Shown here: in pieces, positions 31,409 to 39,066 of the stretch
Numbering within the stretch: the stretch's first letter is position 1
How the letters are laid out: the number at the start of each line of letters is the position of its first letter
Source: Aquificota bacterium
GTDB lineage: Bacteria > Aquificota > Aquificia > Aquificales > Aquificaceae
Assembly (NCBI GenBank): GCA_013154375.1
Contig: JAADCR010000001.1
Span: forward strand, 1-47,125
Length of the DNA stretch: 47,125 nt
Reading direction: 5' to 3'
Notes under the pieces: generated by a model
What the model was told of the DNA's origin: nothing
Database searches by the model: none
Seen by the model: the letters and a program-made list of their open reading frames with translations, nothing else
Made by a program: the position numbers and the translations under genes

Positions 31409-32483
31409 CTTCTTCGCCTCTTCTTACCTTAAGCGAGTTAACGCTCAGGCAGTTGGGGCAGACCGAGTCGTAACGGACGTACTCTTTGCCGCACTCGTCG
31501 CACTCCCACATCCGCACTATCGAGAGAAGCTTTCTACCTTTGTCTTTCACGAGGTTCAGCTCCCTCAGGGTGGGTTTAAGCTCGCCCAGTTTGTCGTGCA
31601 TGTTGAGCTTCAGGTATAAAAAGTAGAGAACGTCGTCCGAGAGCTGCTCGCGGTAGCTCTCTACCAGATTCACGAGCTTAGGTGAGAGCAGGTTCCTCTC
31701 CTCCATTATCTTTACCACTTCGTTCAGTATGCCGAGGTTTGCCGCGGCCTCGAGAACCTCCTCGCCGCCTTCCATACTCCCGAGCAGGGCTGCGGAGGTT
31801 TTCGAGAGAGGCAGCTTCCAGAGCTCTTTAAGTGCGCTCTCGTCTTTAACCGACATGTACTTCTCGGCCAGCAGGCTGGCCAGTGCGCGCTCCTCGTTGA
31901 GCTTACGCTCTTTCTCAATCTCTTTAAGGACCTCCCTCTGGAGGTCTTCGGCTTTCTCCCACTCTTTGAAGGCCATGTAGACGCTGCGGAGCATCCGCTT
32001 AGCCCTTAAGTTTTTGTGGTTCTTCCCGAGGGCGTTCTCGAGGAGTATCTTGGCGTCTTCTAAGCTCTTACGGAACTTCAGCTCGGCCAGACTCGTCTCG
32101 GCAATGCCCTTCGAGTATAGGTCGAGCTGTATGTCGGGGCTGCCCTCAAGCTCTTTTTTGATGCGGATGTAAAAGGGGGCAAACTCCTCGACGGTTATAA
32201 ACTTCCTGAGCACCTGCAGCGCTTTACCTAAGTACTCGCGCCAGTAGAGGTTGAGAAGCTCGTAGATTTTCTCCTCCCGGCGCTTGAGCGCCTTCTCGCG
32301 CAGCTGGTAGTAGATAACGGGCACGATAAAGCCTATGCCCACGCTCAGGAAAACGAGGATGAACATAGGGAGCTTGACCGAGAAGTTGTGAAACCTGACC
32401 TCACCGGGCTGGAGGTTGTAGTAGGTAAAGGCTACGGCAAAGGCTACCACCAGCGCTCCGAGGAGAACTTTTAAGAACCCCAT
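31377..32483 (-). CDS. LapA-LapB fusion: membrane-anchored TPR protein with rubredoxin-like zinc ribbon
   Basis: 368 aa. Residues 1-60 contain two membrane helices with the LapA (DUF1049) pattern YYNLQPGEVRFHNFSVKLP between them. A charged linker and about 200 residues of TPR-like helices follow, then a C-terminal metal site C328-x2-C331 and C342-x2-C345 (CDECG/CPNC) like the rubredoxin domain of LapB (YciM). In E. coli LapA and LapB are two neighbouring genes, and LapB controls LpxC and hence LPS amount. Here they appear fused. A TAAAAT box ends 7 bases before the ATG. MglA-like, DUF4388-like and MsbA-like genes follow. The fusion reading is strong; the LPS role is inferred. Confidence 0.78.
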   Translation of the reverse strand: MGFLKVLLGALVVAFAVAFTYYNLQPGEVRFHNFSVKLPMFILVFLSVGIGFIVPVIYYQLREKALKRREEKIYELLNLYWREYLGKALQVLRKFITVEEFAPFYIRIKKELEGSPDIQLDLYSKGIAETSLAELKFRKSLEDAKILLENALGKNHKNLRAKRMLRSVYMAFKEWEKAEDLQREVLKEIEKERKLNEERALASLLAEKYMSVKDESALKELWKLPLSKTSAALLGSMEGGEEVLEAAANLGILNEVVKIMEERNLLSPKLVNLVESYREQLSDDVLYFLYLKLNMHDKLGELKPTLRELNLVKDKGRKLLSIVRMWECDECGKEYVRYDSVCPNCLSVNSLKVRRGEEGARKPAKERG

Positions 32484-32490
32484 GCATGTT

Positions 32491-32496
32491 ATTTTA
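32491..32496 (-). promoter_or_regulatory. -10 box for the lapAB-mglA-DUF4388-msbA genes
   Basis: On the minus strand TAAAAT lies 2 bases after the cysM stop codon and ends exactly 7 bases before the lapAB ATG at 32483, so the message would start at or next to the ATG. No ribosome binding site is present in the 15-bp gap. Confidence 0.5.
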
Positions 32497-32498
32497 TG

Positions 32499-33458
32499 CT
32501 ATCTGTCAGAAAATAGGGCCGTCGAAAGGTACTTCTCCCCGCCGTCCGGAAAGACGGTAACGATGACGGCCTTCTCGCCCTTCCGGGCAAGCTCACGGGC
32601 GAGGCGGACGCAGGCGCTCAGCGCCGCTCCCGACGACTGGCCTACGAAGAGCGCTTCTTCCTTAGCGAGCTTACGCGCCCACTCGTAAGCTTCTTCCGTC
32701 TCGACGAAGATGGTACGGTCTAAAAACGTCTCGTCGAATATGCCCGGCTTTATAGAGCTCTCTATGTGCTTAAGACCTTCTATCCCGTGAAACGGGTAAG
32801 CCGGCTGGACGCCGATAATCTGGACGTTAGGGTTAAAGACCCTCAGCCTCCGGCCCGTACCCATTATGGTCCCGCCCGTTCCTATGCCCGCGACGAAGTG
32901 CGTAACCCTCCCCTTCGTCTGGTGCCATATCTCTATACCCGTCGAGTAGAAGTGGGCCTTCCAGTTGGCGGGGTTGTTGTACTGGTCGAGGTAGACGTAG
33001 CGCTCGGGATGTTTTTTAACGAGCTCGCGGACGAACAGGATGGCTCCGTCCGTCCCTTCGAGCGGGTCCGTGAGGTACACTTTAGCGCCGTAGGCTTTAA
33101 TAATTTTCTTCCTCTCCTCGCTCACGTTGGCGGGCATGGCCAGCTCGACGGGCACGCCCAAAGCCGCACCTACCATGGCCAGCGCTATGCCCGTGTTACC
33201 CGAGGTGGCGTCTATAACTACTTTTCCTTCTTTAATGACGCCCCGCTTTATCGCGTCTAAAAACATAGATAGAGCCGGGCGGTCCTTTACCGAGCCGCCG
33301 GGGTTAAAGCTCTCGAGCTTTGCCCAGACCTCTATCTCCGGCGGTACGTCCGGCGGGAGGACCTTTCTAAGCCTTACCAGAGGAGTGTTGCCGACGAGCT
33401 TAAGGACGGTCTCCCGGGCTTTACGGTAAGGCTCGTCGTGCTCGCCTAAAACCCACAT
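32499..33458 (-). CDS. cysM: Cysteine synthase (CysK/CysM family)
   Basis: 319 aa, normal length. This PLP enzyme makes cysteine from O-acetylserine (or O-phosphoserine) and sulfide. Lys58 in PGGSVKDRP is the PLP-binding lysine, TSGNTGIALA binds the substrate carboxylate, and GTGGTIMG holds the PLP phosphate. The C-terminal VFPDGGEKYLST fits the CysM side of the family. A TAAAAT box that starts with the queF stop codon ends 9 bases before the ATG, so it may be transcribed both from queF and on its own. Its link with LPS genes downstream is probably positional. Confidence 0.92.
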   Translation of the reverse strand: MWVLGEHDEPYRKARETVLKLVGNTPLVRLRKVLPPDVPPEIEVWAKLESFNPGGSVKDRPALSMFLDAIKRGVIKEGKVVIDATSGNTGIALAMVGAALGVPVELAMPANVSEERKKIIKAYGAKVYLTDPLEGTDGAILFVRELVKKHPERYVYLDQYNNPANWKAHFYSTGIEIWHQTKGRVTHFVAGIGTGGTIMGTGRRLRVFNPNVQIIGVQPAYPFHGIEGLKHIESSIKPGIFDETFLDRTIFVETEEAYEWARKLAKEEALFVGQSSGAALSACVRLARELARKGEKAVIVTVFPDGGEKYLSTALFSDR

Positions 33459-33467
33459 TAGTGAAAG

Positions 33468-33473
33468 ATTTTA
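33468..33473 (-). promoter_or_regulatory. -10 box for cysM overlapping the queF stop codon
   Basis: TAAAAT on the minus strand uses the TAA stop of queF as its first three bases and ends 9 bases before the cysM ATG. There is no ribosome binding site between them. Confidence 0.45.
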
Positions 33474-33851
33474 ATCGTACTTCCCGTCGCTCCTTACGCG
33501 CACCACCGTGTGTACGTTACCCCTCGGGTGGAAGTCCCCTACCACCTCTAAAAACTTAGGCTTTAGAAGCTCGTACAGGGCTTGATATATCTCGTTCGTA
33601 GCCTGCTCGTGGGAGATGTAGCGGTTTCTGAACTTGTTCAGCCAGAGCTTTAACGACTTTAACTCCACTATGTACTTGTCGGGCACGTAGCGTATCTTTA
33701 TGGTGGCAAAGTCTGGGTAGCCCGAGCGCGGGCAGAGACACGTAAACTCCGGGAAGGTTATCTCCACCACGTAGTCGCGGCCGGGCGAGGGGTTCTCCCA
33801 AGCCTCGAGCTCGGCCTTCTCTATCTCCAGCTCGCCGTACTTCTTTTCCAT
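33471..33851 (-). CDS. queF: 7-cyano-7-deazaguanine reductase (QueF)
   Basis: 126 aa from the ATG at 33851; a TTG two codons upstream is less likely. It is the single-domain (unimodular) type. QueF reduces preQ0 to preQ1 with NADPH in queuosine synthesis. [13 protein letters not shown] carries the catalytic cysteine and the proton-donor aspartate. The QueF motif [14 protein letters not shown] and the closing GDFHPRGN are also present. A QueH-like protein elsewhere in the window acts last in the same pathway. It heads a run with cysM and lapAB, each with a possible extra promoter. Its start codon is 23 bp from hypC on the other strand. Confidence 0.94.
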   Translation of the reverse strand: MEKKYGELEIEKAELEAWENPSPGRDYVVEITFPEFTCLCPRSGYPDFATIKIRYVPDKYIVELKSLKLWLNKFRNRYISHEQATNEIYQALYELLKPKFLEVVGDFHPRGNVHTVVRVRSDGKYD

Positions 33852-33874
33852 ACTCAAATAAAATATTTAGGGGC
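33852..33874. promoter_or_regulatory. Divergent leaderless promoters, queF / hypC
   Basis: The gap is only 23 bp. Plus: TAAAAT at 33859-33864, 10 bases before the hypC ATG. Minus: TATTTT at 33865-33860, 8 bases before the queF ATG. The two hexamers cover almost the same bases, giving predicted starts about 18 bp apart. Confidence 0.5.
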
Positions 33875-34105
33875 ATGTGTTTAGCAATTCCGTTTAAAGT
33901 GCTCGAGCTTCACGACGACAACACCGCCACCGTCGAGACCATGGGCGTTAAAAGGCGCGTCTCGCTCGAGCTTATGCCCGAGCCGGTAAAGGAGGGCGAG
34001 TACGTGCTGGTTCACGTCGGTTTTGCCATACAGAAGCTCGACGAAGAAGAGGCAAAAAAGACGCTCGAGCTTTTCAAGCAAGCCCTCGACGCGGAGCCCT
34101 TCTGA
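33875..34105 (+). CDS. hypC: Hydrogenase maturation chaperone HypC
   Basis: 76 aa, normal length. HypC carries the Fe(CN)2CO group with HypD and delivers it to the large subunit of NiFe hydrogenase. The essential N-terminal M-C2-L-A-I-P is present, as is the beta-barrel segment VLVHVGFAIQKLDEEEA typical of the family. It stands alone, far from hypB (46369), so the hyp genes are scattered here. Its 3' end overlaps the NurA-like gene by 32 bp. Confidence 0.95.
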   Translation: MCLAIPFKVLELHDDNTATVETMGVKRRVSLELMPEPVKEGEYVLVHVGFAIQKLDEEEAKKTLELFKQALDAEPF

Positions 34106-35063
34106 GCATAACCTCGGCCACGAGCCGCCGTATGAGCGCCTGACTGCCCAAGTGCCTCCTTAAGAACGCCTCGAGGTACTTAACCGGTACGAGGTTCTGG
34201 GGCGCCCGCTCGTCGTTAAACTCCTCCGACGCGTAAACGGGCAGCAGGAAGGCCGTAAGGTCGGCCAGCTCCTTTACCCGCTCAAGCCCTAAACTCGCGT
34301 CGGCCTCTACGCGTGCCACGCCCGTAATACCCTCACCGTCGCCCACTTTGACGTACCACGTAAAGCACTCGAGCGTCCTGCCGTCCCTTACCGCTTTGGT
34401 AAGCATCACGGGCGTACGCTGACCTTTTTTAAGCGCCCGGAGCACCTCCATCCCTTCCGGCGGCAGGTACAGCCTGTTCTGCTTTTTTACGTAACCCACC
34501 AATGGCAGGCTGCCCGCCGGTACGCGGAGCGGCCCGTCCGTTATTATAAGCACCGCCCCCTCCTTTATAACGCCCCGTGCCGCCTTCAGCTCGAGCTTTC
34601 CCATAAGCTCGTTCACTTTAGGCGAGAGCTCCCCGTCGGTTTTAAGCACCTTAAACTCCAGAACGCCCGCCCGCGTGACGAACCGCACCACCGGCTCGGA
34701 TATAACCAAGCGGTCGCGAAGAAGCAGGTACCGCTCCACGAGCGCCTCTTTAAGCGCCTCCTCGAGCGGCGTCGGCTCGCCGAAGACGAGCACCAGCGCC
34801 CCCGCCCCTATAGAGACGAAGGCCCCTTCCACCACCGCCGCCTCTTTAGGGTCTTCTATGTAAACCGCGTGCTCGGTTCTTCTCACCCCGTCTACGAAGG
34901 CCACCTTCTTACCGCGCTCGACGGGCTTACCGTCGAGCGGCTCCCAGACCTCCGCCTCGGCGTAATAGTCCTCCACCGTCTGCGACTCTTCGAGCGTGTG
35001 GTCCGACAGCGTTAAAAGCCGCCACCCGCCGAAAGATATGCGGAACTTCCCCCAGTCCGGCAT
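34074..35063 (-). CDS. NurA-like nuclease-domain protein
   Basis: 329 aa from the ATG at 35063 (MPDWGKFR). The frame is open for a further 150 codons, but those overlap mazG and are shadow. It looks like the NurA 5'-3' nuclease family: VAFVDGVRRTEHA (Asp58) fits the N-terminal metal site, GALVLV follows, and VLIITDGPLRVPAG (Asp176) with LVGYVKK fits the second conserved block. NurA normally works with the HerA helicase in DNA end processing; herA is not in the window. A TACAAT box ends 7 bases before the ATG. The assignment is tentative because it rests on short motifs. Confidence 0.5.
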   Translation of the reverse strand: MPDWGKFRISFGGWRLLTLSDHTLEESQTVEDYYAEAEVWEPLDGKPVERGKKVAFVDGVRRTEHAVYIEDPKEAAVVEGAFVSIGAGALVLVFGEPTPLEEALKEALVERYLLLRDRLVISEPVVRFVTRAGVLEFKVLKTDGELSPKVNELMGKLELKAARGVIKEGAVLIITDGPLRVPAGSLPLVGYVKKQNRLYLPPEGMEVLRALKKGQRTPVMLTKAVRDGRTLECFTWYVKVGDGEGITGVARVEADASLGLERVKELADLTAFLLPVYASEEFNDERAPQNLVPVKYLEAFLRRHLGSQALIRRLVAEVMLRRAPRRGLA

Positions 35064-35087
35064 AAAACTAATTGTAGAATCATCTTC
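35064..35087. promoter_or_regulatory. Divergent leaderless promoters, NurA-like / mazG
   Basis: The gap is 24 bp. Plus: TAGAAT at 35075-35080, ending 7 bases before the mazG ATG. Minus: TACAAT at 35076-35071, ending 7 bases before the NurA-like ATG. The predicted starts fall on, or one base before, the start codons in both directions. This is the clearest symmetric example in the window. Confidence 0.55.
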
Positions 35088-35843
35088 ATGGCCGAAGAAG
35101 GGAGAGCCTTCGAAGAGCTGCTTAAAGTTATGGAGCGCCTCAGGCGCGACTGCCCGTGGGACCGCGAGCAGACGCACGAGAGCCTGAAAAAGTACCTCAT
35201 AGAAGAAGCCTACGAGCTGCTCGACGCCATAGACGAGCGCGACGACCGGAAGCTTAAAGAAGAGCTGGGCGACCTGCTGCTTCAGGTAGTCTTCCACGCC
35301 CAGATAGCTAAAGAGAGAGACGCCTTCGGCGTGAAAGAAGTTATAGACGAGCTTATAAACAAGCTTATAGAGCGCCACCCCCACGTCTTCGGCTCCGCAA
35401 AGCCCGAAGAGGCCCTGAAAAACTGGGAGAAGCGAAAGCTCGAAAAACGCGAGAGCGTTCTCGAGGGCATCCCTAAGCACCTGCCCGCCCTCATGCGCTC
35501 GCAGAAAATCCAAGAGAAGCTCGCTCAGGCGGGATTCACCTTCCCTTCCGACGAGGAGCTCTTTAGCAAGATAGAGGAAGAGCTTAAAGAGCTAAAGCAG
35601 GCGCTGAAGCGTAAAAACCCTAAAGAGCTGAAGCACGAGCTGGGCGACCTGCTTACCGCCCTCGTGGAGCTGGCCCGCCGTCTCGGCCTCGACGCGGAGG
35701 AGACGCTTCAGGAGGCTAACGACCGCCTTATAAGACGCTTCTCGTTTGTAGAGAGAAAGCTAAAAGAGCAGGGCAGAAAGCCCTCAGAGGTCTCGTTAGA
35801 GGAGCTCGAGGCGCTTTGGCGGGAGGCCAAAAAGAGCGAGTAA
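35088..35843 (+). CDS. mazG: Nucleoside triphosphate pyrophosphohydrolase MazG
   Basis: 251 aa, the tandem-domain form. MazG hydrolyses nucleoside triphosphates to monophosphates, cleaning the pool or adjusting stress signals. The first MazG domain has CPWDREQTHESLKKYLIEE, then EEAYELLDAIDE and EELGDLLLQVVFHA with the ExxE metal ligands. The second domain has EELKELKQALKRK and ELGDLLTALVELAR. It leads mazG-coiled coil-chaN. The TAA stop doubles as the first half of the next -10 box. Confidence 0.94.
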   Translation: MAEEGRAFEELLKVMERLRRDCPWDREQTHESLKKYLIEEAYELLDAIDERDDRKLKEELGDLLLQVVFHAQIAKERDAFGVKEVIDELINKLIERHPHVFGSAKPEEALKNWEKRKLEKRESVLEGIPKHLPALMRSQKIQEKLAQAGFTFPSDEELFSKIEEELKELKQALKRKNPKELKHELGDLLTALVELARRLGLDAEETLQEANDRLIRRFSFVERKLKEQGRKPSEVSLEELEALWREAKKSE

Positions 35844-35846
35844 ACT
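35841..35846 (+). promoter_or_regulatory. -10 box overlapping the mazG stop codon
   Basis: TAAACT begins with the mazG TAA and ends 6 bases before the ATG at 35853. It would give the coiled-coil gene a leaderless transcript of its own. No ribosome binding site lies in the 9-bp gap. Confidence 0.4.
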
Positions 35847-35852
35847 AAAAGT

Positions 35853-36374
35853 ATGACGGCCGTAGAGACGCTTAACGAAGAGCTCGAGAAGCTCCGCGAG
35901 CGGATAGAGAAAGTTAAAGCCGTGCTCTCCTCCGTGCCCAAAGAGCTCGAGAAGCTCGAAGAGCAGCTGAGGACCGTTAGCGAGCAGCTCACGCGTAAAG
36001 AAGAAGAGGTGCTCGAGACGGCCCGGAAAATTCGGGAGAAGGAGCACGAGTTTAACGAGCTAAGGCACAAGATAAAGCACCTCAGGCAGCTTATGGAGTC
36101 GGCCGACTCGCCGCGCGAGTACGAGCGGCTCTACCAAGAGCGGCTCCGCCTGCTCGAGCGCGCGCACCGCACGGCCGAAGAGCTTCAAGAGCTCAGGAAG
36201 CTCTACGAGAAGCTCCGCGAGGAGGAGCACGAGCTTTTCGTAAAAGAGCAGGAGCTTGAGCGCAAGCTACACAAGCTTAAGCGCGAGTACAGGGGTCTTC
36301 TTAACGAGCTCAGGGGTTTAACGGAAGAGCTTAACGCCAAGGTGAGGGAGCTGGTTGAGAAGTACAATCTTTAG
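35853..36374 (+). CDS. Coiled-coil protein, zinc-ribbon family lookalike without the ribbon
   Basis: 173 aa, almost entirely charged helix with heptad spacing of Leu (residues 8-170). It resembles the coiled-coil part of DUF164/CdsZ-type proteins, which are usually about 230-240 aa and end in a C4 zinc ribbon. Here there is no cysteine and the protein stops where the ribbon should begin, so it is either a shortened member or an unrelated coiled coil. No membrane segment is visible. The chaN TTG start lies 20 bp inside its 3' end, so the two are translationally linked. Confidence 0.6.
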   Translation: MTAVETLNEELEKLRERIEKVKAVLSSVPKELEKLEEQLRTVSEQLTRKEEEVLETARKIREKEHEFNELRHKIKHLRQLMESADSPREYERLYQERLRLLERAHRTAEELQELRKLYEKLREEEHELFVKEQELERKLHKLKREYRGLLNELRGLTEELNAKVRELVEKYNL

Positions 36375-37176
36375 CCTGCTTCTGGCCTTTCTCGCCTTCG
36401 GCTCGGAGTGGCGCTTCTTTAAAGAGGTCTCGTTTGAAGAGATTGTCCGGGAGCTGCTTAAGTACCGCGTCGTGTACTTAGGCGAGGTCCACACGGACGA
36501 AGAGATTCACGAGCTGCAGCTAAAGATTATAGAGGCGCTTTATAAGCACGACCCGAAGCTCATTATAGCCATGGAGGGCTTCCAGCAGCCCTTTCAGGAG
36601 TTTTTAGAGCTCTACTTAGACGAGGAGATAGACGAGGAGGAGATGCTTAAAGGTACCGAGTACAGGAAGCGGTGGTTTCCCGACGAAAAACTCTACGCAA
36701 TGCTCTGGCGGTTTGCCCGTGAGAAGGGCGTAAAGGTCGTCGCGCTAAACGTTCCCACCGAGCTGCTCCGCGAGATTAAAAAGAAAGGTCTTAAAGGCGT
36801 TAAAAGCGTCTACCTGCCGCCCGAGCCGGTCTACCCGCCGGAGGAGTACCGCAAGTACCTGCTCGAGCAGATGAAGCTCCACGGCCATAAAACCGACGAG
36901 AAGCGCTTTATAGATGTCCAGACGGCGTGGGACAACGGCATGGCCTACCGGCTTTACAAGCTTTTGCTGCTCTATCCGGAGCACCGGATAGTGGTTATAG
37001 TAGGGAAAGGGCACCTCTGGCGCGGCTACGGCATACCGTACGTCCTTAAAAAGCTCATGCCCGAGGTTAAGCAGGCTATTTTGTACCCTTGCCCCGAGGA
37101 GCGGTTCTACCTTCTGTTCTCGAGCGACTTCTCTAAAGAGTGCTCGTCGGCCAGCTCCAAAAGCCCGCCGAACTGA
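36355..37176 (+). CDS. ChaN-family protein
   Basis: 273 aa with a TTG start at 36355; AGGGAG lies 5 bases upstream and the signal-peptide-like MRSTIFSLLLAFLAFGSEW begins there. The ChaN/PF04187 domain is recognisable from VVYLGEVHTDEEIHELQLKI, IAMEGFQQPFQEFL, and the C-terminal IVVIVGKGHLWRGYGIP with its conserved His. ChaN proteins are envelope proteins that bind haem in some bacteria; their enzymatic role is not settled. The final 20 or so residues (CSSASSKSPPN) are encoded opposite the end of recR, a 70-bp overlap, and look like an acquired tail. Confidence 0.78.
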   Translation: MRSTIFSLLLAFLAFGSEWRFFKEVSFEEIVRELLKYRVVYLGEVHTDEEIHELQLKIIEALYKHDPKLIIAMEGFQQPFQEFLELYLDEEIDEEEMLKGTEYRKRWFPDEKLYAMLWRFAREKGVKVVALNVPTELLREIKKKGLKGVKSVYLPPEPVYPPEEYRKYLLEQMKLHGHKTDEKRFIDVQTAWDNGMAYRLYKLLLLYPEHRIVVIVGKGHLWRGYGIPYVLKKLMPEVKQAILYPCPEERFYLLFSSDFSKECSSASSKSPPN

Positions 37177-37715
37177 AGCCCGTAGGCGGTCCGCGTAACC
37201 TTTACCGAAGGGAATCGCTTCTTTATAAGGGAAGCCAGATAGCTGGCCGTGGCCTCGCCCTCCACGTTGGGGTTGGTGGCGAGGATGACCTCTTTAGCGC
37301 CGTAGCGCTCTATCCGGTCCATAAGCTCGTTTATCGTAAGGTCTTCCGGCGAGACGCCCTCGAGGGGCGCTATGCGGCCGCCCAGCACGTGGTACACGCC
37401 CTTGTAGCGCTCGAGCCGCTCTATCGCGTACGCGTCCTGACTCTCTTCCACTACGCATATAAACTTCCTGCTGCGCTTCTCGTCGCTGCAGACCCTACAC
37501 AGCTCGCCCTCGGTAAGCAGGAAGCACTCCTTACAGGGCCTCAGCTTTTTAGAAGCCTCTAAGAGCTTGTTAACCACCTCGAGCCGCTTCTCGGGCTCGA
37601 GCTTCATGAGGTTGTAAACCAGTCTCGAGGCCCCCCGCTCACCGTAGGTGGGCACCTCCTGAACCGCCTCGAGCGCCTCTTTTAAGGAAGGGGGGAAGAC
37701 GTCCTCAAAAGCCAA
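37107..37715 (-). CDS. recR: Recombination mediator protein RecR
   Basis: 202 aa with a TTG start, close to the usual 200. RecR with RecO/RecF loads RecA on gapped DNA. Helix-hairpin-helix at the N-terminus, C4 zinc finger (C61, C64, C73, C76), then the Toprim domain ICVVEESQDAYAIER and YHVLGGRIAPLEGVSPEDL, and the Walker-like C-terminus LQFGGLLELADEHSLEKSLENRR. It overlaps ybaB upstream by 11 bp, the common ybaB-recR pairing, and chaN downstream by 70 bp. Confidence 0.95.
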   Translation of the reverse strand: MAFEDVFPPSLKEALEAVQEVPTYGERGASRLVYNLMKLEPEKRLEVVNKLLEASKKLRPCKECFLLTEGELCRVCSDEKRSRKFICVVEESQDAYAIERLERYKGVYHVLGGRIAPLEGVSPEDLTINELMDRIERYGAKEVILATNPNVEGEATASYLASLIKKRFPSVKVTRTAYGLQFGGLLELADEHSLEKSLENRR

Positions 37716-37986
37716 GGTCGAGCCCCCCGAGCTTCTCTTTAGCAGCCTCTTTAACGCGCTCGCGCGCCCTCCTTTGAGCTTCGTTTATAAGCTCCTTAAG
37801 CTCGCTCTCGAGCTCTTTACAGCTTTCGGGCTTTAGCTCCAGCTCCACGAGCTCTCCCAGACCGTTAACTACTACGGTGACCCGTTCGCCCTCGAGCCGC
37901 TCGACGCTGCTTCTTAGCTCCTCTTTAAGGCTCTGTGTAACCTCGGCCAGCTGCTTAAACTGCCTTATGGCGTCGAAGATGTTCAT
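37705..37986 (-). CDS. ybaB: YbaB/EbfC nucleoid-associated protein
   Basis: 93 aa, slightly short for the family. YbaB/EbfC dimers bind DNA and help shape the nucleoid. The pattern is a long N-terminal helix (IRQFKQLAEVTQSLKEEL), a beta segment (VTVVVNGLGELVELELKPE) and a C-terminal helix (LKELINEAQRRARERVKEAA). It is placed directly before recR as in many bacteria, overlapping it by 11 bp, and after pgsA with a 4-bp overlap. Confidence 0.9.
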   Translation of the reverse strand: MNIFDAIRQFKQLAEVTQSLKEELRSSVERLEGERVTVVVNGLGELVELELKPESCKELESELKELINEAQRRARERVKEAAKEKLGGLDLGF

Positions 37987-38573
37987 GGCTCTCCCTCCAG
38001 TGCCTTCTTCGTTTCTAAGATACGCTGAAGGAGCGTAAACATCGAGCCTAAGAGAATTAGTACTAAAGCGGGCTTAAGCAGGCCCAGAAGAAGGCCCGTA
38101 AGAAGTACGGCCCAGCGCTCGGTCCGTTCCATAAAGCCTCTAACGCCCTTAACGCCCAAGCTCTCGGCCCGGGCGCGCGCGTAGCTGACGGCTAGAGAGA
38201 AGGTAAGCGCCAGAGAGCTAAGCAGCGCCCCCGTCTCGTCGGCCAAGGCGGCGAAGCGGCCCGTAAGGGCTACGAAAGGTAAGGCGTCCGAGAGCCGGTC
38301 CAGCGTCGAGTCGAGAAAGGCGCCGAAGCGCGAGCTTCTGCCGGTGCGGCGCGCCAGCGCCCCGTCTATCCCGTCGGCCAGTGCGCCGGCAAGAAGCAGA
38401 AAGAAGGCCAGAAGGTCTTTCTCCAAGTACAGAAAGGCCGAGCCGGCCGCCGTAAGGATAAAGCCCGTGACCGTTACCGCGTGCGGGCTGACGCCTTTTT
38501 TACGGAGCAGCTCGAGCAGGGGAGAGGTGAAGCTTTCGTAGTAGGGCTTAACCCTCCGCGTCAGCTCGCTCAT
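37983..38573 (-). CDS. CDP-alcohol phosphatidyltransferase
   Basis: 196 aa integral membrane enzyme that swaps CMP on CDP-diacylglycerol (or a similar CDP-alcohol) for an alcohol, in phospholipid synthesis. The complete family motif is present: D67-x2-D70-G-x2-A74-R75-x8-G84-x3-D88-x3-D92. About six hydrophobic segments are visible. It could be PgsA (phosphatidylglycerol-phosphate), an inositol-phosphate type (this motif layout and length occur in both), or another class member; sequence alone does not settle it. A TATACT box ends 9 bases before the ATG. Confidence 0.88.
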   Translation of the reverse strand: MSELTRRVKPYYESFTSPLLELLRKKGVSPHAVTVTGFILTAAGSAFLYLEKDLLAFFLLLAGALADGIDGALARRTGRSSRFGAFLDSTLDRLSDALPFVALTGRFAALADETGALLSSLALTFSLAVSYARARAESLGVKGVRGFMERTERWAVLLTGLLLGLLKPALVLILLGSMFTLLQRILETKKALEGEP

Positions 38574-38582
38574 CTAATCCTT

Positions 38583-38588
38583 AGTATA
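38583..38588 (-). promoter_or_regulatory. -10 box for pgsA-like-ybaB-recR
   Basis: TATACT on the minus strand lies in the 19-bp gap after the GNAT gene and ends 9 bases before the ATG at 38573. AAGGA occurs 4 bases before the ATG, so a weak ribosome binding site may also be used. Confidence 0.45.
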
Positions 38589-38592
38589 ACCT

Positions 38593-39066
38593 TCAGAGCT
38601 TTTTAACCATGCGTACCCAGTAGTTGTAGCGGCCTTCTTCTTTAAAGCCTTCTTTCCGGTACAGACTTATGGCCCTCTCGTTCTCGTCGCCTACCCAGAG
38701 CTCCGCCTCGTCGAGCCCCTTACTTTTAAAGTACTCGAGCGCCTTTTTTAGAAGCATCTTCCCCAGACCGCGGCCGCGGTAAGACGGGTCTACGACCAGC
38801 TCGTGGACGGCTCCTACGCGCTTGCGCGCTCTTTTGCTAAACCAGTTAGCGTCCGCGGCCACGAAGCCTACGGGCCTCTCGCCGTCTTTTAAGACTAAAA
38901 AACCCTCCGGGTCTCTTCTGTAGAGCCACTCCATGTAGGCCAGCGCGTCCGACGGATGCGTGTAGGCGTAACTCTCGAGCCCTTCGTAAGCTTTAAGGTA
39001 GAGCTCGGCCAGCTTGTTTAGCTCCTCTTTTCTGACGGGCTTTAGCGTAAGCGTCTCAGTCTCCAT
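38593..39066 (-). CDS. GNAT-family N-acetyltransferase
   Basis: 157 aa single GNAT domain. VHELVVDPSYRGRGLGKMLL (about 90-108) carries the acetyl-CoA loop R-G-R-G-L-G, and ELWVGDENERAISLYRKEGF with YNYWVRMVKK forms the C-terminal half, as in RimI-like enzymes. The substrate (a protein N-terminus, amine or antibiotic) cannot be inferred. The ATG overlaps the lolA stop by 11 bp, so it is co-transcribed with lolA. Confidence 0.85.
   Translation of the reverse strand: METETLTLKPVRKEELNKLAELYLKAYEGLESYAYTHPSDALAYMEWLYRRDPEGFLVLKDGERPVGFVAADANWFSKRARKRVGAVHELVVDPSYRGRGLGKMLLKKALEYFKSKGLDEAELWVGDENERAISLYRKEGFKEEGRYNYWVRMVKKL

Noticed and set aside
35064-35513. 150-codon upstream extension of the NurA-like frame across mazG
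   Set aside because: mazG is certain there, and a clear -10 box sits just before the ATG at 35063.
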